The notes under the pieces: generated by a model | Told to the model about the DNA's origin: nothing | Database searches by the model: none | The model's input: only the letters and a program-made list of their open reading frames with translations | Assembly: GCF_022581195.2 (NCBI RefSeq) | Contig: NC_061461.1 | Location: forward strand, 10,788,001-10,852,000 | Direction of reading: 5' to 3' | Length of the DNA: 64,000 nucleotides | Source of the DNA: Helicoverpa zea | Lineage: Eukaryota > Arthropoda > Insecta > Lepidoptera > Noctuidae | Shown: positions 47,557-60,602 of the stretch, one piece after another | Numbering within the stretch: position 1 is the first letter of the stretch | How the letters are laid out: each line of letters starts with the position of its first letter | Made by a program: the position numbers and the translations under genes

Positions 47557-48911
47557 TCAGATTGCAATCACAAAACCCTCTTCCCAACTTCATATCGCAA
47601 TCTAAACCGCATCATACAACATTCCTTTTATAAGGGGGTTATTTCAAAAGGGATCATCATGATCACTTGAAATCTCCCAAAGAGTTCCCATACGCAGTTA
47701 ATAAGCCACAAACCTCTGACGATGCAGGAATTCTGAATGGCATTACTAACAATACAATGAGAAGTCTTAGTCGAGATGCCGAGGGAAGTATAGCCTTTCA
47801 GCCTTAGTCTGTTTTCTATTTGATTTTTATGATGTTTGGAACTTGAGATAACAATGGAAACAGGAACTTAAAAGTAGTAAGTAGGTACTTACGTACACTT
47901 GGTACCTTTAGAACACACTTACGAAAGTTTCTTATTACATCTCAAAAAAAACTAGGTATGACGATTTCAATACGTCCATAATCTAGCCATAGCAGGTACC
48001 TGCCGTGATGCTGTTTCGTTACCGTGTTCCGGTTCACTTGTAGTCTGACAAAACTAGCACTAGCAGATTGCATAATAACACATTTTTGCACTTCATTATT
48101 AATCACACATAGTCATAAAATGTCATACATACACAGAACATAAAACACTTTTTTCAAATACACACAGCACACACCAATTATCTACTCGACGTCCGTGCGT
48201 CATTTTCGAGATCCAGCAGAATACCAGCGTCAGGTACCTGCCACATGCTGAGACATGCTGAGCTGGACTCCCATTCGGTGCAAGCGTAAGACACTGCACC
48301 ACGGAGTTAATTTTTGTATTTTATGTTTGTCTTTCTACCCACTTCTTGTTTTGTTTTATTTCTTAATGTGTATCTTTATGGTGTCTTGTCGTTTGTCTGA
48401 ATAAATGTTTTATCTATCTATCTACTTATATGATACAAAATCTTTACTAATGTTGTAAATGCGAAAGTGATTTGGCTGTCTGTCCGTTTTTCCAGCTTTT
48501 CAGCAAAATTACTGAACCGGTTTAAATTAAACTTCATACACAGATAGTCTGAGAAAGAAGAGCATAACATAACCTAACCTAATCGCGAGGAAAAGCTAAT
48601 TCTGCAATATTGCTAAAACAATTAGAAAAATATGCACTTCCATCATCAGCCTATCGCAGTCCACTGCTGGACATAGGCCTCTCCAAGTGCACGCCACTGA
48701 GATCTATTTTCGGCTTCGAAGCCGAAAATATGCACTTATTACTACTATATTTTAAACCAGCTTCGGTTTGGGGAAAAAAAACACAGCTTATTAAAAGATT
48801 AGACAGCTTAAAAAAGAGGTAATCTACTATATTTCACAGACCTGAAAAGGCTTCTTAACACCATTTAGTAAAGAGAAAAGATAAGCAAACGTCACTTAGT
48901 TAAGTTTAGTA
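47557..48911. other. Mostly anonymous, with diverged repeat pieces
   Basis: At 48180-48310 a GC-richer patch reads on the minus strand CTCCGTGGTGCAGTGTCTTA, A-box-like, so an old tRNA-derived SINE is possible, with a (TATC)n tract at 48412-48423. At 48440-48555 there is a lepidopteran repeat segment (TGTAAATGCGAAAGTGATTT, CTGAACCGGTTTAAATT). At 48640-48695 a CATCAGCCTATCGCAGTCCA / CTGCTGGACATAGGCCTCTC segment typical of moth repeats. Confidence 0.4.
48706..48729. repeat. Perfect 24-bp palindrome
   Basis: ATTTTCGGCTTC followed directly by its exact complement GAAGCCGAAAAT, with TTCGAA at the centre. Lies at the edge of a diverged repeat. Confidence 0.85.
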
Positions 48912-49772
48912 TAGATAGTTCAACTCAGATTTGCGCGCGGCCCTATGTGTGCGTCGGCTTGTAAATATACAACTTTCATTCGTGTGACAGTGACGTCGTC
49001 CGAGCATGACGTGTTCTTATCGCTTTTTGTTATGGGTACAGTCGTTTACGAAAATGTCTAGTTCTTCACGGAGAAAATGTTTAAGGAGTCAGGTAGCGTT
49101 TCAAAAAATGAAACAACATTCAAAGCTTTTTATTATTACATTTTACAGTTTTTCATTATTTTCTCATAAGTTTTTTCAAATTGACGTTGACAGTATCTAA
49201 GAAATAAATGAGGTGAAATATCTAAGATGAATTAAATACTCCTTACATATTTTCTAGATCTCGGGGTACGCGGACAATAAATAAAAGTGTGGACTAAGAA
49301 TGTAAAAAGACGTATAATCTAGTATAATAATGTAAACAAAATGTGTGGGGAATTTTAAAAAATAATATTGCTTCGCATAATGTCGACCAAAATAAGACGG
49401 AAATAATGAAACTCATAAATGAACGTTTAAGTCATATTGATGAAGGGATGTTGGGTAATACTTGTCGACATGTACAAAAGAAAAAAGAAAAATACTATAG
49501 ACATTTTGACATGGAGTCAAAATTTATAATTTACCTCGGTGAGAGTAGCGAATCTGAAAATTCATCATTTGATTTTTCAAGTAGCGATTCAGAATCATTA
49601 TAAATAAATAAACATTAAATTACGTAATAACTGTTTTTCTTTAAACAGCCGTAACCCCTAAATAACTGTATTTGTACCCGACTGTACCTCTTGTCACGCA
49701 CACAAAGTCACTGTGTATGTACAAGGGTTACCCACACATAAGGCCGCGCGCAAGACTGAGTTGAACTTACTA
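48912..49772 (+). mobile_element. Deleted Tc1/mariner-type transposon, 861 bp
   Basis: Inverted termini of about 40 bp sharing AGTTCAACTCAG, then TTGCGCGCGGCC and TATGTGTG, with few mismatches. TA at 48910-48911 and 49773-49774. An early ATG at 49053 (MSSSSRRKCLRSQ followed by GTAGC) may be the original first exon; the 3' part keeps the transposase C-terminus. The DDE core is absent, so it needs a partner to move. Confidence 0.8.
49343..49603 (+). pseudogene. Tc1/mariner-type transposase C-terminal remnant
   Basis: Frame beginning VWGILKNNIASHNVDQNKTE (first codon GTG, not a start) and ending in a serine/acidic tail and TAA at 49601-49603. The W-x-x-L/V-K-x-x-I/V-A start followed by INERLSHI and a cysteine-histidine CRHVQKKKEKYY matches the region just after the last catalytic residue in IS630/Tc1-like DDE_3 transposases of insects. 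Everything 5' of this is lost. Confidence 0.6.
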
Positions 49773-49774
49773 TA

Positions 49775-52700
49775 ACTGTTAATGGCAAGATGTCAAGTTT
49801 ATCTTTCCCTTTGAAGCTGAACTAAGGTTAGTGAGAGGCGTTAGTTTAAGATCAAAGCAACATTAATTGAATTAACTTCTAAAGTATATTATTTAACTAA
49901 AGAGTGTCATTCTTATCTTACTACTAATTTGTGCAATCAAAGAATAATTGCAAACTCCGAGTTAAAAACATGTTAAAATTATTTTACATTAGCTGATTTT
50001 AGGCACGCTTTCAGTGTATACGATAGAGCGCAATAGTGCGGTTTTTGTCTTCACTTTTCAGTAGTAGTAAGTTTTTCTTCTGCGTACATCCTCTTCTTCC
50101 AAAAATAAAACTAAATTTAGGGAAACTATCCAGCTGGCAGCAAATTCTCTTCGCTGTACGCAAAAAAAAAACATAGAAAATGACACTCCCCGAATTTACA
50201 AAACCACAAAACCAGATAAAAGTAAACCTCCTAGAGGTAAACCAGCAAGGATAACACACCTCATAAACTGATTGTTCAATCGCGTGGTCGTTGAAACTGT
50301 CGCCGGTAAATTCCGCTGAGCGGTTCAGCGCCAATCACGGAGTTGAGATAGATAGCCAATACCGGTGCGGCTTTTGTGCTCCACTCGGAACCGTGGTTTG
50401 TAACCTCTGGTTTATAGAAATGGTGGCACCCTTCTTTGTGGGATAGGTCAGCTTTAAGTTAGGCTCGATGTGTCAGTCTTTTGAGATTTTCTTTTAAATA
50501 TTTCGCTTGCATTTGTAGTTGTAACATCAGACTTATAAGCAACATTCTTTTGTTACGCAAAAACTGGATATTATAGTATGTATAGTATACAGAATCAAAT
50601 CCTCTCAATAAGTTCTGATTTTTCGAATACATTAAGAAGGTATGCACGCTCAGAGAAACCGATTTACTTACATTAGCGAGCACTTATTAAACGTAATAAA
50701 TGTTAAAATTAAGTTGATTCAATTTATAATAATGGCCGAGGCTGACATTTCGAGCAATTAATCTATCAATTAATCTTCAAATAAAATTTATGATTAAACT
50801 TAAATTAAACAATGATAAAGTTATAAAATTTAAAGTTCTATGATGCAAAGAAGCATTACTTGAAACCTTTATTCGCACTAATTAAGTTGAAAGGACTTTC
50901 AAAATTTTAGGTCTTTATGAGTCATAATTTTATTGGAACGTTAAAGTGAAAAATAGAGTTAATTTGAAATAGTTTTTCAGAGTAACATGGAATAACTCAT
51001 CGACCTATATTACCGAGAAAGGAATGTAACCTAATTAACCAATACTCAAGAGACCCGTACGATATTCCCTCACCCAATTCAACGTACCGGACCCGCTTAC
51101 CCAATCATTTCATTTCTCGAATATTCGGAGTAATCCGTAAAAAATACAGAGCCTATAGCCACAGAAATAAAAACAATCCGTACTAATAAAACAAAGCTTA
51201 ACCAAACACTAGGTTTGGTAGAATAAAAAAGGCGACGGTTCGATCCGAAAGTTAATAAAAGAACGGAATCGTACAATACCGACTGGGTCCGATCAATCAC
51301 CCAACAAGTTCGGATGAAGACCGAACGCGTGATTACCGCATAATGACGGTGCCACGGACCCCTGAAATGTGCCCCACATATTTATAGACTTGTCTCTTTT
51401 TTGTAGTTACCATTCTTCTGCACGGATTTTTGGTGGAAATAGAGTGGGTATTTTATCAAGTAGGGTTTGCTTAGATTTTTGTATTGATTTTAATAGTGGA
51501 ACTGTTGTTAGCATTGTGAAGTACGTCATACGGGCTGACTAAACAAAGATTATTCTGGATAAGCGTTGATGACCCAATGCTGAGTGACTGCCATGTCACA
51601 GCGAGTTTCACGGGTAATTTTTACATCTTTGACTGTCTTTGATCCTCAAATGCTATATATGAAAGAACAATCAGTTGGTTCAATCAGTAACAGGATCGCG
51701 AAAGTCAAACACATATTTTCTTAATTATTAAAATTCACTGCAATTCAAGATCCGTTCCCAAACGAATCCATTCCCAAACTAGCTGGAAAAAGACTAGACG
51801 GATCATGTTATTCAGTGTTAAATATTCGTCTGCTGCATGAGGTCATGGGTTCACTTCAAATGTGCGGATAGTGCAAACTGTGCGAAATCGGAGCACTGTT
51901 ATGGGAGTGCGGACTCCGAATTTACATACAGTTGGTAACGTGACACGGGATTTAAACATAGATCTGGTAAAATGTGAGTTCGTTGAATACCAGGATAGAC
52001 TGTGTTCAGTGAATGTGGACGCATATATGTAAGAATTGGCTACGTCAGGCATCTAAGACTCGCGGCGGACTATCTGTAGCTTTCATAGGCAGATCCAAGT
52101 CACGCTGGTCGAAACAGTATATATTGCATGAGTTGTTGGAAGCCTTCAAAAGGTTGGAGTTTAGGTTGATACTAATTATATCGAATGTGTGTAGTGTAAG
52201 AACACCTAATTTTAATACAAGACTTTTTGCAATAGCGAGCCCCATACTTATTTGGCGATGCATTGCTGCAAACTTTTCATTTGACGTTTGACTTACTCAG
52301 CCCAAAAGTATAAGTCAAATCGTCAGATACCACAAATAGTAATTTAAGTGATTATGTATCTTCGTTTTGGGATTTCGGTAGGTATATTACGTTTTCAATG
52401 GGTGGAAGTTGTAAACAACCGATAAAAAAATTTGACCTACATTTAAATCTCCTTTTTAAGCAGAATATTTTTTATACGTTTAGAAGGAAAAGTTCAAAGA
52501 TTTTTTCCTTCCCTTCAAAATATTTTCCGCTACCTTTAACCATTCAACCGGTGATAATGTAGGCACAATAAAAACTTTTCTTTCATGTAACCCCAGGAAG
52601 GTTGATGCTGCTTAGTGACTAATGACGACCCAGAATGAAAAGTGCAAAGTACATGAAAAATAGAATAATGTAAATAACGTTGAATCTCAAAAACAATAGG

Positions 52701-53500
52701 CACATACAAAATAAAAAATAGGCTGCTTGTTTTTTGGATGTATTCATTTTATTTATTCACGTAAATTTATTCTTATGAATAAAATCAGTTCAAATCTTCA
52801 GAAATGAACACGCTACACCGATTTAATCTAAAGATAAAAATATGAACCCCAGAATATTAAATTCTTAATTTCATTTTACAATGAAAACTGAAAAAATATT
52901 AGTATTAAAAAGTTAAGAGTTTTACTGTTACAGTAGTCAGATTTCAGATTAAAAATCGGAATTCACACGATACATGCTTTTTAATACTCTCAAGCAGAAA
53001 CAACATAAAATACCTCTTCATTCCATTTTAACCGACTTCCCAAGAAGGCTCTCAATTCGAATGTTTTTATAAAAAAATATTGCTGATTAAGTCAATTTTA
53101 ATTTCTCTTCAGCCAAATAGGTCCAGCTACTTCACTCGTTAATAAATTCACCCTAGCATTTATAGTATCATAATATTACTACATATTTAGTAGGTCAACT
53201 ATATAATACCCGTGTTAATAACACCTTATCTCCTTACAGTTTTACACCAGAGACCAAAATGCCATACTTTTCCTCATCAATGTGTTTCTGTTTCATTTCA
53301 TCGTTCATCTTCATGGTATGTAGGCTGGAAAAAATACAGATATCGTATAAGCTTGTATTATACTGGGATTAGGTTACAAGAATATCTGAAAGAATTTTCC
53401 AGGAAAATTAAGGTGTATACCATAATACATTCTGTGTATTGAGAATGGATAAATGGAACGATTCCACTGAAACGTGTTTTTTTAGAGTTTTGTTAAATTC
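49775..53500. other. Anonymous AT-rich stretch
   Basis: No supported gene. The patch at 50280-50400 is GC-richer but has only a minus-strand frame with no family likeness. Confidence 0.4.
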
Positions 53501-53635
53501 TTACCACAAAACTTTTTAACGTCAGTTTAAGCCTTGTCTAAAAAAATGACAAATTATGACGTTGACATATGGTTCATTTTGCAGCCAACATTTTTTTAGA
53601 CAAGTGTAAAACAGGGTTTTAAGTTTTTGTAGTAA
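53501..53635. mobile_element. Palindromic MITE, copy 3
   Basis: Same family as 22291; a few substitutions (AAAAATGACAAATT in the left arm). Confidence 0.8.
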
Positions 53636-53656
53636 AGCCATTACAATATAGTAATA

Positions 53657-53763
53657 ACTAGCTTCCACCCGCGGCTTCGCCCGCGTTAAGTTCGGCTATG
53701 TCGCGTAAAGCCTAACAGACAGACAGACAGAGTTACTTTCGCATTTATAATATTAGTAGGGAT
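53657..53763 (-). mobile_element. Short lepidopteran repeat, minus strand
   Basis: CTAGCTTCCACCCGCGGCTT, CGCCCGCGTT, (CAGA)n and TTTATAATATTAGTAGG: both ends of the common repeat with most of the middle deleted. Begins about 20 bp after the palindromic MITE. Confidence 0.65.
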
Positions 53764-55299
53764 TTTATATAAAAGTTCAAACAATAAAAAAAAACATTCC
53801 CCTTAAATCAAAACCCATTATTATCAGCATTATCCGCCTTTAGCACATCTTTCATGCTCATTTCACAAGGAAAATAACTCTAATACATACATATTGTACT
53901 TCATATAATCCGTGCATCATTTTTTTTGTTCGTCCCCTCTCTCTAATCCAACCACATTCTTGCTTGACTTTCTTCACTAGGTTTTGGACTATCTAATTCC
54001 AATAAGCTCTATAGAAAACAAAACCGAATAAGTACTTATATTAACAAATCCAATCAATTCATCAAAAGCACTGAAACCAAATAAAACTCAAACGAAACAA
54101 AATTTTGAAAAGCTTTACTTATTAAAATTCGATAATTATCAAAACGATTTGTGCTCATCAATTCAATGTGAAACGATTAAAGCTATCAACAAAATTACTT
54201 TGCTTACCAATTCGAATTTAATTCAATCCATGTGGAATAGGATTATGATATTAAAAGATAATCGAAAATTAACGAAATAATAAATTCTGCCAGATAACAT
54301 TTTCACTTTGGTCACAGCTACCAAATTATAAAAAAAAAATAATGTTGATGGTGAAAATCATGAAAAATGAAAATGTACACATTATACTAGTAAGACAATA
54401 GTTTATTTAAATATTTCTGTAAAATTTACAAAAAAAAAACTTGTAAAATTGGCCCAAAAAAAAACAATATACTTAATTTTTTAAATGCAAATAACATGAA
54501 CATGAGCCGCTGAAGAAGTTTTACATTTATTTAAAATTAGTTGTAAAAAATAAGTATGTAAGTCCAGAAATGTTTTTATCCCGAGATTCAGGAAAACTGA
54601 CGAAAATTGGAACATGTCACGTAAAAATATTACGAGCAAATAAAACGGGTGAGCTCAAAAATTCAAGTCTGAATTTTACAAAACGACTTGCTCTCACCTG
54701 AAGGGTTTTTATGACAAAGCCAGTAGCTTAGAAAAATATAAGAAGTCGTAAAATGCTGCTCTTAGATAAAATTTTCAAACCAATCTTGATAACCAGGTGA
54801 TTGACGATGCAAAATTTTGTATTCCTGTTTTTCTTCAAAGAAAATATATTAGTAGGTATTTTGGGAGATTATGGATTATCTTTAAATAATATTTTAGGAT
54901 ACCCTCCTTGATTCTTCGCGTTATTGTCCAGGTAAACACATATTGCGTAAGTGGCTCCTATTATACATGAGGCTTTTTAAACATAAATGTTAAAGCTTTC
55001 ATTCAGCAGCCAGTCTTCAAGATTTATTAAAAAACCATTCTCAGAAACTTAATTCAGAAAGTAACATCAAAGCCCACCTCATATTTCAACGAAGCAGGAA
55101 ATCCTTTCCCCAATAAATTAGCTTTCACTCTAAAATCTGGCATTGAACTCAAATTTCGATAAGTTAATTTCCTACAAAATTATCGTTACTATAAAGTTTC
55201 GTTAATTAACTGATCTGGGAGTCACTAATGTCCCTGCAATGTAGGGGTTGATAGAACGTTACTTCACACCCTTTCGTATTTAAATTATAGTGTCGGAGC
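53764..55299. other. Anonymous AT-rich stretch
   Basis: Very AT-rich, no gene or repeat supported. Confidence 0.45.
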
Positions 55300-55461
55300 G
55301 CCAGTCGTGGCCCGAGCGTCGCCGAGGTAGCACGTCCGGAGCGAGCACCCGCCTTTTCTTTATTAACTTCAACGGGAACGTGCCACTGTGAATGAAAAAT
55401 CGGTGTTCTAACTTTTCTGTGTTTGTGATAAAAAGGGGATTCTATAAACTTTACCTTACAT
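55300..55461 (+). other. Possible first exon of a host gene
   Basis: A GC- and CpG-rich island (GCGCCAGTCGTGGCCCGAGC, GTCGCCGAGGTAGCACG) within AT-rich DNA, preceded by TATTTAAATTATAG at about 55278 and ending at a consensus donor ACAT|GTAAGTAG (GT at 55462). An ATG at 55392 opens a frame that stays open to the donor (starting MKNRCSNFSVFVIKRG). It could instead be a short upstream frame in a 5' untranslated region. Moth genes often have such a distant first exon. No second exon is recognised in the remaining 8.5 kb, so this is tentative. Confidence 0.35.
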
Positions 55462-58400
55462 GTAAGTAGTGATTTTTCAAATTACCCGCTATTTTGTACC
55501 GGACGTTTATTTTAAATGTGTGGGAAATTGTGTCTGGAAAATAGAAGTTAATTTTACGCATATTTTGATGAGATAATTATTTTGTGCTTCCAAATTTTCA
55601 GTCTAAAACAGGACTTAATTGCAAACAGCAATTTGGTCGATGAGGTAATTTTCCACTTTGTGTCTATGTTTGCCTTTATTTTCCTTAATTAGAATACTTT
55701 TATTACTCACCCATTTTATGACTGTAAGTTTAGTATCTTAGACCTTTCTTGATTAACAAAATGTATTATATAATTCACTACAGGTACCTTTAGGTTTTGT
55801 GAAACAAAGACGGTCATTATTTGAACGTAATTTTACGTCTAATATTAGGCCTTTGTGTAATCGGTTACTAGTAGAACTAACAATAGCTAAATCGGCTTTA
55901 TATATAATCATTTAAGAATTTAAGGTAGCAGTTTGTAAATAAAAATAAATATAAAAAAAAATGAAATGAAAACTCGTTCATCTAGAACTTTCCGATAAAA
56001 TGATAAGAAATAAAATATTCATAGGTAGGAATAACAAATTTTATGCGAATCGAGCCCACGTTCACATACAACCAATATTTTTCAGCCATATTTCAGCATT
56101 TTCGTTCCGAATGCCTATTTAGATTGGCCTGCAACAGTAATTTTGATTTATCTTTATGATTTTCGGGCGGCAAATGGAACGAAATTGGCAGGTTACTTTT
56201 CTGATAGCAATTGAAAATTTTTATCGAAATGGTTTTGTAAAGTAGGGGCAATCAGTTTTTGGTAGCCTTTTTAGCTATTTGGGATTTGTTCATTTCTATT
56301 TGTATTGTCTAGCGGAGTTAATGCTATATACTTTTCCTAACATTTTATGCCATGATTCCGCAAAGTAACGCCTGATTCCATAATGTATCTTTGTTCATGT
56401 TAGTAGTAGCTTGAAGTTCACCTTGTAAACCTCATTATAGGTTTACAATGAACTAAAAAGTTGGACTTCTTCAGTATTACTCCCATGCGGGTCCAATTTG
56501 ACTTCCACCAACTTCTAAATTGGCCACTTTACTAAGAGGGAAGGAAAACATGATTAGGAAACCAGGATAAAAACTTGACGATCGTCAATCTTAGTTCGGA
56601 AACCTATTTTTAGGAACAGTGGTGATCAATGCTCGTGCCGCGTTCGTATGAAAAATGGACGTTACCTTTCAGTTGAAAAATCTTTTCTATGATATTGTGA
56701 ATAGAAAAGTGAGTTTGTTTCTTTTGCTTTATCGGGTCTGTACCGATTGAGATGGGTATGAAGATAAGTCGTTCCTGAAAACCGTGTAGGGTAGTTTTTA
56801 TCTGGAGGTATGGTTGATCATGACATAATGTTCAGCCTTTTGAAGGTACAGGAAATTGTGAACACTCTCATTTGTACAGTTGTTACATGTAATCAGAAGA
56901 TAGAAAGTCTGATAACCAATTTTACCCGAGGGTTGCTCGAGATGCTGAGTTCAGGATCTGATAAAATACTTAGCTACATACCGTTAGAATAGAAACCGAT
57001 TTCAACATAGTTAAAAGAAGACTAGGAAGTTGTTGATGTATCAAGTTCCATAGCACCGCCTGATGACGGTGAGAAAAAACTCGTATATAAAATACGCATT
57101 TGCAAAATCAGTCTCCTAACACTAAACAGGCTGATAATGATAATCAAAATTGTAAACAGATCAATCAGTACGATCTACCAAATCACGTCTTCAATTTCAA
57201 ATCAAACAACTTCTATCTACTAATACACCTAGCTGAGGTTACTAATCACCCCAATTAGGAAGGTATACAATTAGGAACTCGTAACTCCAAGTACCGGATT
57301 CCGGAATTTCTGCTGATTTAAGACTGAAAGAAATCGAGAACAACTAATACCGAAGCCAATTACTAAAGTCAAATAATAGGAAACTGCTGATTGAGGAACT
57401 CGTTACAGAAATAGTGCAGAAATAGGAATTTTCATATTCTAACTACAGGGAAATTAGTTGGTTGTGAAATGGATGGTGGAGCGTTTGTTTTGGATTTAAA
57501 TGATTTTGTGACAAGCAATTATGAAATATTATTAGAAGTATTATAACTGGAAATTTGGTTGGGATGCAACGCTCAAGAAAGTTTTTTTGCAACGACTGAT
57601 AAAAAAAGCGACGATAATAATGATCATTGAGGACCTTTATACGAATTTTAAGTGGATAGCCATCACGTTTGAGAGTACTTAATACTTCAAGTTTAGAAAC
57701 ATTTCTTTAAACAACGTTGTGTTCATTGCTTTATTATATTTTAACAAAAGTAATCACTGGTCCCCATAAAAAAATTGAGAGGAAAAAGTAGATATGCAAA
57801 ACACCTACTGTACTCAGAATTACATCCAGAAACTTTGAAGCTCTCTCGAACCGCAATCCCAACCCCTCCAAAAGATTATCCCATAATTCAACAACACATA
57901 ATCACACGCCCTCTAATGAATTCATCAATTTTACCCTCAACAACAACTATGCTAACAGCCTTAATCCCAAAATTATATGATGGATGATCAACCCTACTAA
58001 GTTTGATTACCTTATTTGAAACATTAACTTACACATACAGATTTTCCATATGAATTTTAAAATCTTTGACATCATCATCATGATCATCGTCAGCTTTTTC
58101 ATCATTGTACTTCAGGATACAGACTTCTTCTTCTTCGTCTCTAAGGTTTTCTTTATGTACGGGCGATTTCATATTTGAGAACAGTTTTTGTTATGCCTTT
58201 TCCTTTCCCTTCTGTCAATGATGATGACATCCAAAGTTCACTACGAAAGGAACTTTGAAAAGTTACATTTGTACTTGAGAGCCCTAAGCCTATCCTTGAG
58301 AGTCTTAGTACGAAGACTTGCATTCTTAAATCCAACAATTTTAATTAAGGTAACTATGTAAATCAGACCAGGTGTACTTTCCTCAGTTACTTGCTTTAAT

Positions 58401-59409
58401 GAAGTTCATAGTTCTTGCTTAAGCTCCTTTTGATATTATGCATAATGTAGCCCACACACATTTTGTTGTGGATGTTTTAGGGAAACTAGTTTATAAGATG
58501 TGAATATGAAAGTAGTGCTTTTAGTCCGTGTGGTTTTACAGAGTCCGGAGTTTAGCGAAGTTGCTCGCTTTATCTTCTTTGGTATGCAGATTCTTGGTCT
58601 GAGCTCCAGTCTGTTGTCTTGCGATATATTGGTTTCTAACTGCCTTCGTGGAGATTGGAATGGCTTTTATATTAGGTACCTAGCAAAGAGCGCTTTGTGT
58701 CTCAGGATTTCTTAAGATTACCTCTTTGTAATGTTTGCAAGTATCAGTATTGAAAAAACATTGCATTCCTTTTATAGTTCACAATTTGAAAAAAGTTTGA
58801 CCTAAACAGTATTTTTTCAGTAAAGGATACTACGGTGTATTTTAGTTCAAAAGTTACGATTGAGTAAGTTTCAAACGAATATTTTTGGCCACAAAAAATC
58901 TGCACTTTTTCTAGGTAAAGGTCCAATATTTTTGTGAAAAACAAAAAAAATATAGATCAAAACCAGAAGCGACATGAACTTTTCAAGTGCAAGCGAGTGC
59001 ATATTTTCCATCATGCGTGGTTTTCGTACGAGTAGACTTTTTCAACGTCAAAATATTTTCCCTACGTTCGTGCATTTCCTCGGTATCACAGAAAATAATA
59101 GACGAGAGCTTCGCTGAAACTCATTTATAATGAACCAGTTTTGTTTAAGCTTCAAAAATACCTCCAAACCAGATCTAAGTACCCAATTTAAAATTTATTT
59201 TTTTATGAATTTTGTGGATTATTTAAGAACTACAGTTCACTCTAGTGAAAACATATTTTTACTTGCTCATTCACGAAAACGCAAATGGCTCTTGGCAATC
59301 ATGGAATCCTAGTTTTTTTCAGCTAAAACAATTCATATTTGTTATGGTTGCTGGAAACCTATGTCAACTAATACAAGTATGGTGTCTTATAATCAGAACT
59401 TTTACCGTC
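55462..59409. other. Anonymous stretch (possible intron)
   Basis: About 4 kb with no supported coding exon. Small (ATC)n and (TTC)n patches at 58068-58140. If the exon at 55300 is real this would be intron 1. Confidence 0.4.
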
Positions 59410-59544
59410 TTACCACAAAAACTTTTAAACGTCAGTTTATGCCTTGTCTAAAAAAATGTCAAATTATGACGTTGACATATGGTTCATTTTGCAGCCAAAA
59501 TTTTATTAGACAAGTGTAAAACAGAGTTTAAAGTTTTTGTATAA
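59410..59544. mobile_element. Palindromic MITE, copy 4
   Basis: Almost identical to copy 2 (32699); two bases lost near the right end. Confidence 0.8.
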
Positions 59545-59934
59545 GCCCAGTCATATAATGTATTAAAACAAGCCCATTCTCCTTAGTAAATCGCACTCCA
59601 TTTCCCAATTTCGAAATATCACATTCTAATTGAAATGTCAATTCGTATCAATCAATTATGAAAACCAAAATGTTTCATTCAATTTGTACGTACAGCACAT
59701 ATTTCTATGACAATACCACAAGAATATTTCAAATGGTTTGGTACTAAATCAATACTTAGAGTACCCACATACTGTAGACTTTTAGTCGGCCTACAGTTGG
59801 AGCGGGCGCTTGATAAGTACGGAATTGTATTGGAGACGCACATAACAACGATCAGGTATTTGGCCAGTATCAGGTCGATTAAAAACTTTGTTTAAATCCT
59901 ACTAACATTATAAATTAGCTTCCGCCAGCGGCTT

Positions 59935-60260
59935 CGCCTTGTTGATAAAAAGTAGCCTATGAGTTAATCCAGGATATCACTTATCTACATACCAAATTTC
60001 CTACCAAATCTGTCCAGCCGTTTTTGCGTGATTGAATAAGAAACATACATCCATACATTCTCACAAACTTTCACATTTATAATATAAGTAGGAAGTAGGA
60101 TATAAGTAGGATTTGAAAGTTTGTGAGAATGTATGGATGTATGTTTGTTATTATTTCACGCAAAAACAGCTTGACCGATTTGGTTAGTTCGGTGATACCC
60201 TGGATTAACACATAGGCTACTTTTTATCCACACAACACGCGGACGAAGTCGCGAGCGAAA
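59935..60260. repeat. Head-to-head pair of a lepidopteran repeat
   Basis: A minus-orientation copy (59935-60091: AGCTTCCGCCAGCGGCTTCG ... CATTCTCACAAACTTTCA) faces a plus-orientation copy (60113-60260: TGAAAGTTTGTGAGAATG ... ACACGCGGACGAAGTCGCGA). Arms about 150 bp with a spacer of about 20 bp (TAAGTAGGAAGTAGGATATA), so transcripts could fold into a long hairpin. Confidence 0.7.
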
Positions 60261-60279
60261 CCTATCTGACTGTTACAAC

Positions 60280-60340
60280 CTTTTTATCGCCCCACTGCTG
60301 GGCACAGGCCTCCTCTCACACGGAGAAGGATTGAGCGAAA
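60280..60340. mobile_element. SINE tail fragment (9383 family)
   Basis: TTTTTATCGCCCCACTGCTG, GGCACAGGCCTCCTCTCACA and GAGAAGGATTGAGC match the + strand of 9390-9445. Confidence 0.65.
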
Positions 60341-60602
60341 GCTAGTTAAAACATTTATTTCCAATCATATCGGACCAACTTTCGGCCGACTGTTTAATCA
60401 GCAGTGTGTGGCTAGTTGAAATGAGGGTAAATGGAAGGTTTCTAGGAATTCCAATTCATTAATATCCAGCGGCATCGGTTCATCCATCATTGAATACTGT
60501 AATCAATGGTCATTTTGAAATGCTTAATTTATCGATCGATGTTATTTCCTTTATATGTACCTATATTTTTTCTTACTACATACTGCTTTATGTTACATTT
60601 AA

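Noticed and set aside
57775..57990. C-rich frame suspected as a nuclear copy of mitochondrial DNA
   Set aside because: Composition is odd, but no mitochondrial protein or rRNA could be recognised in it.
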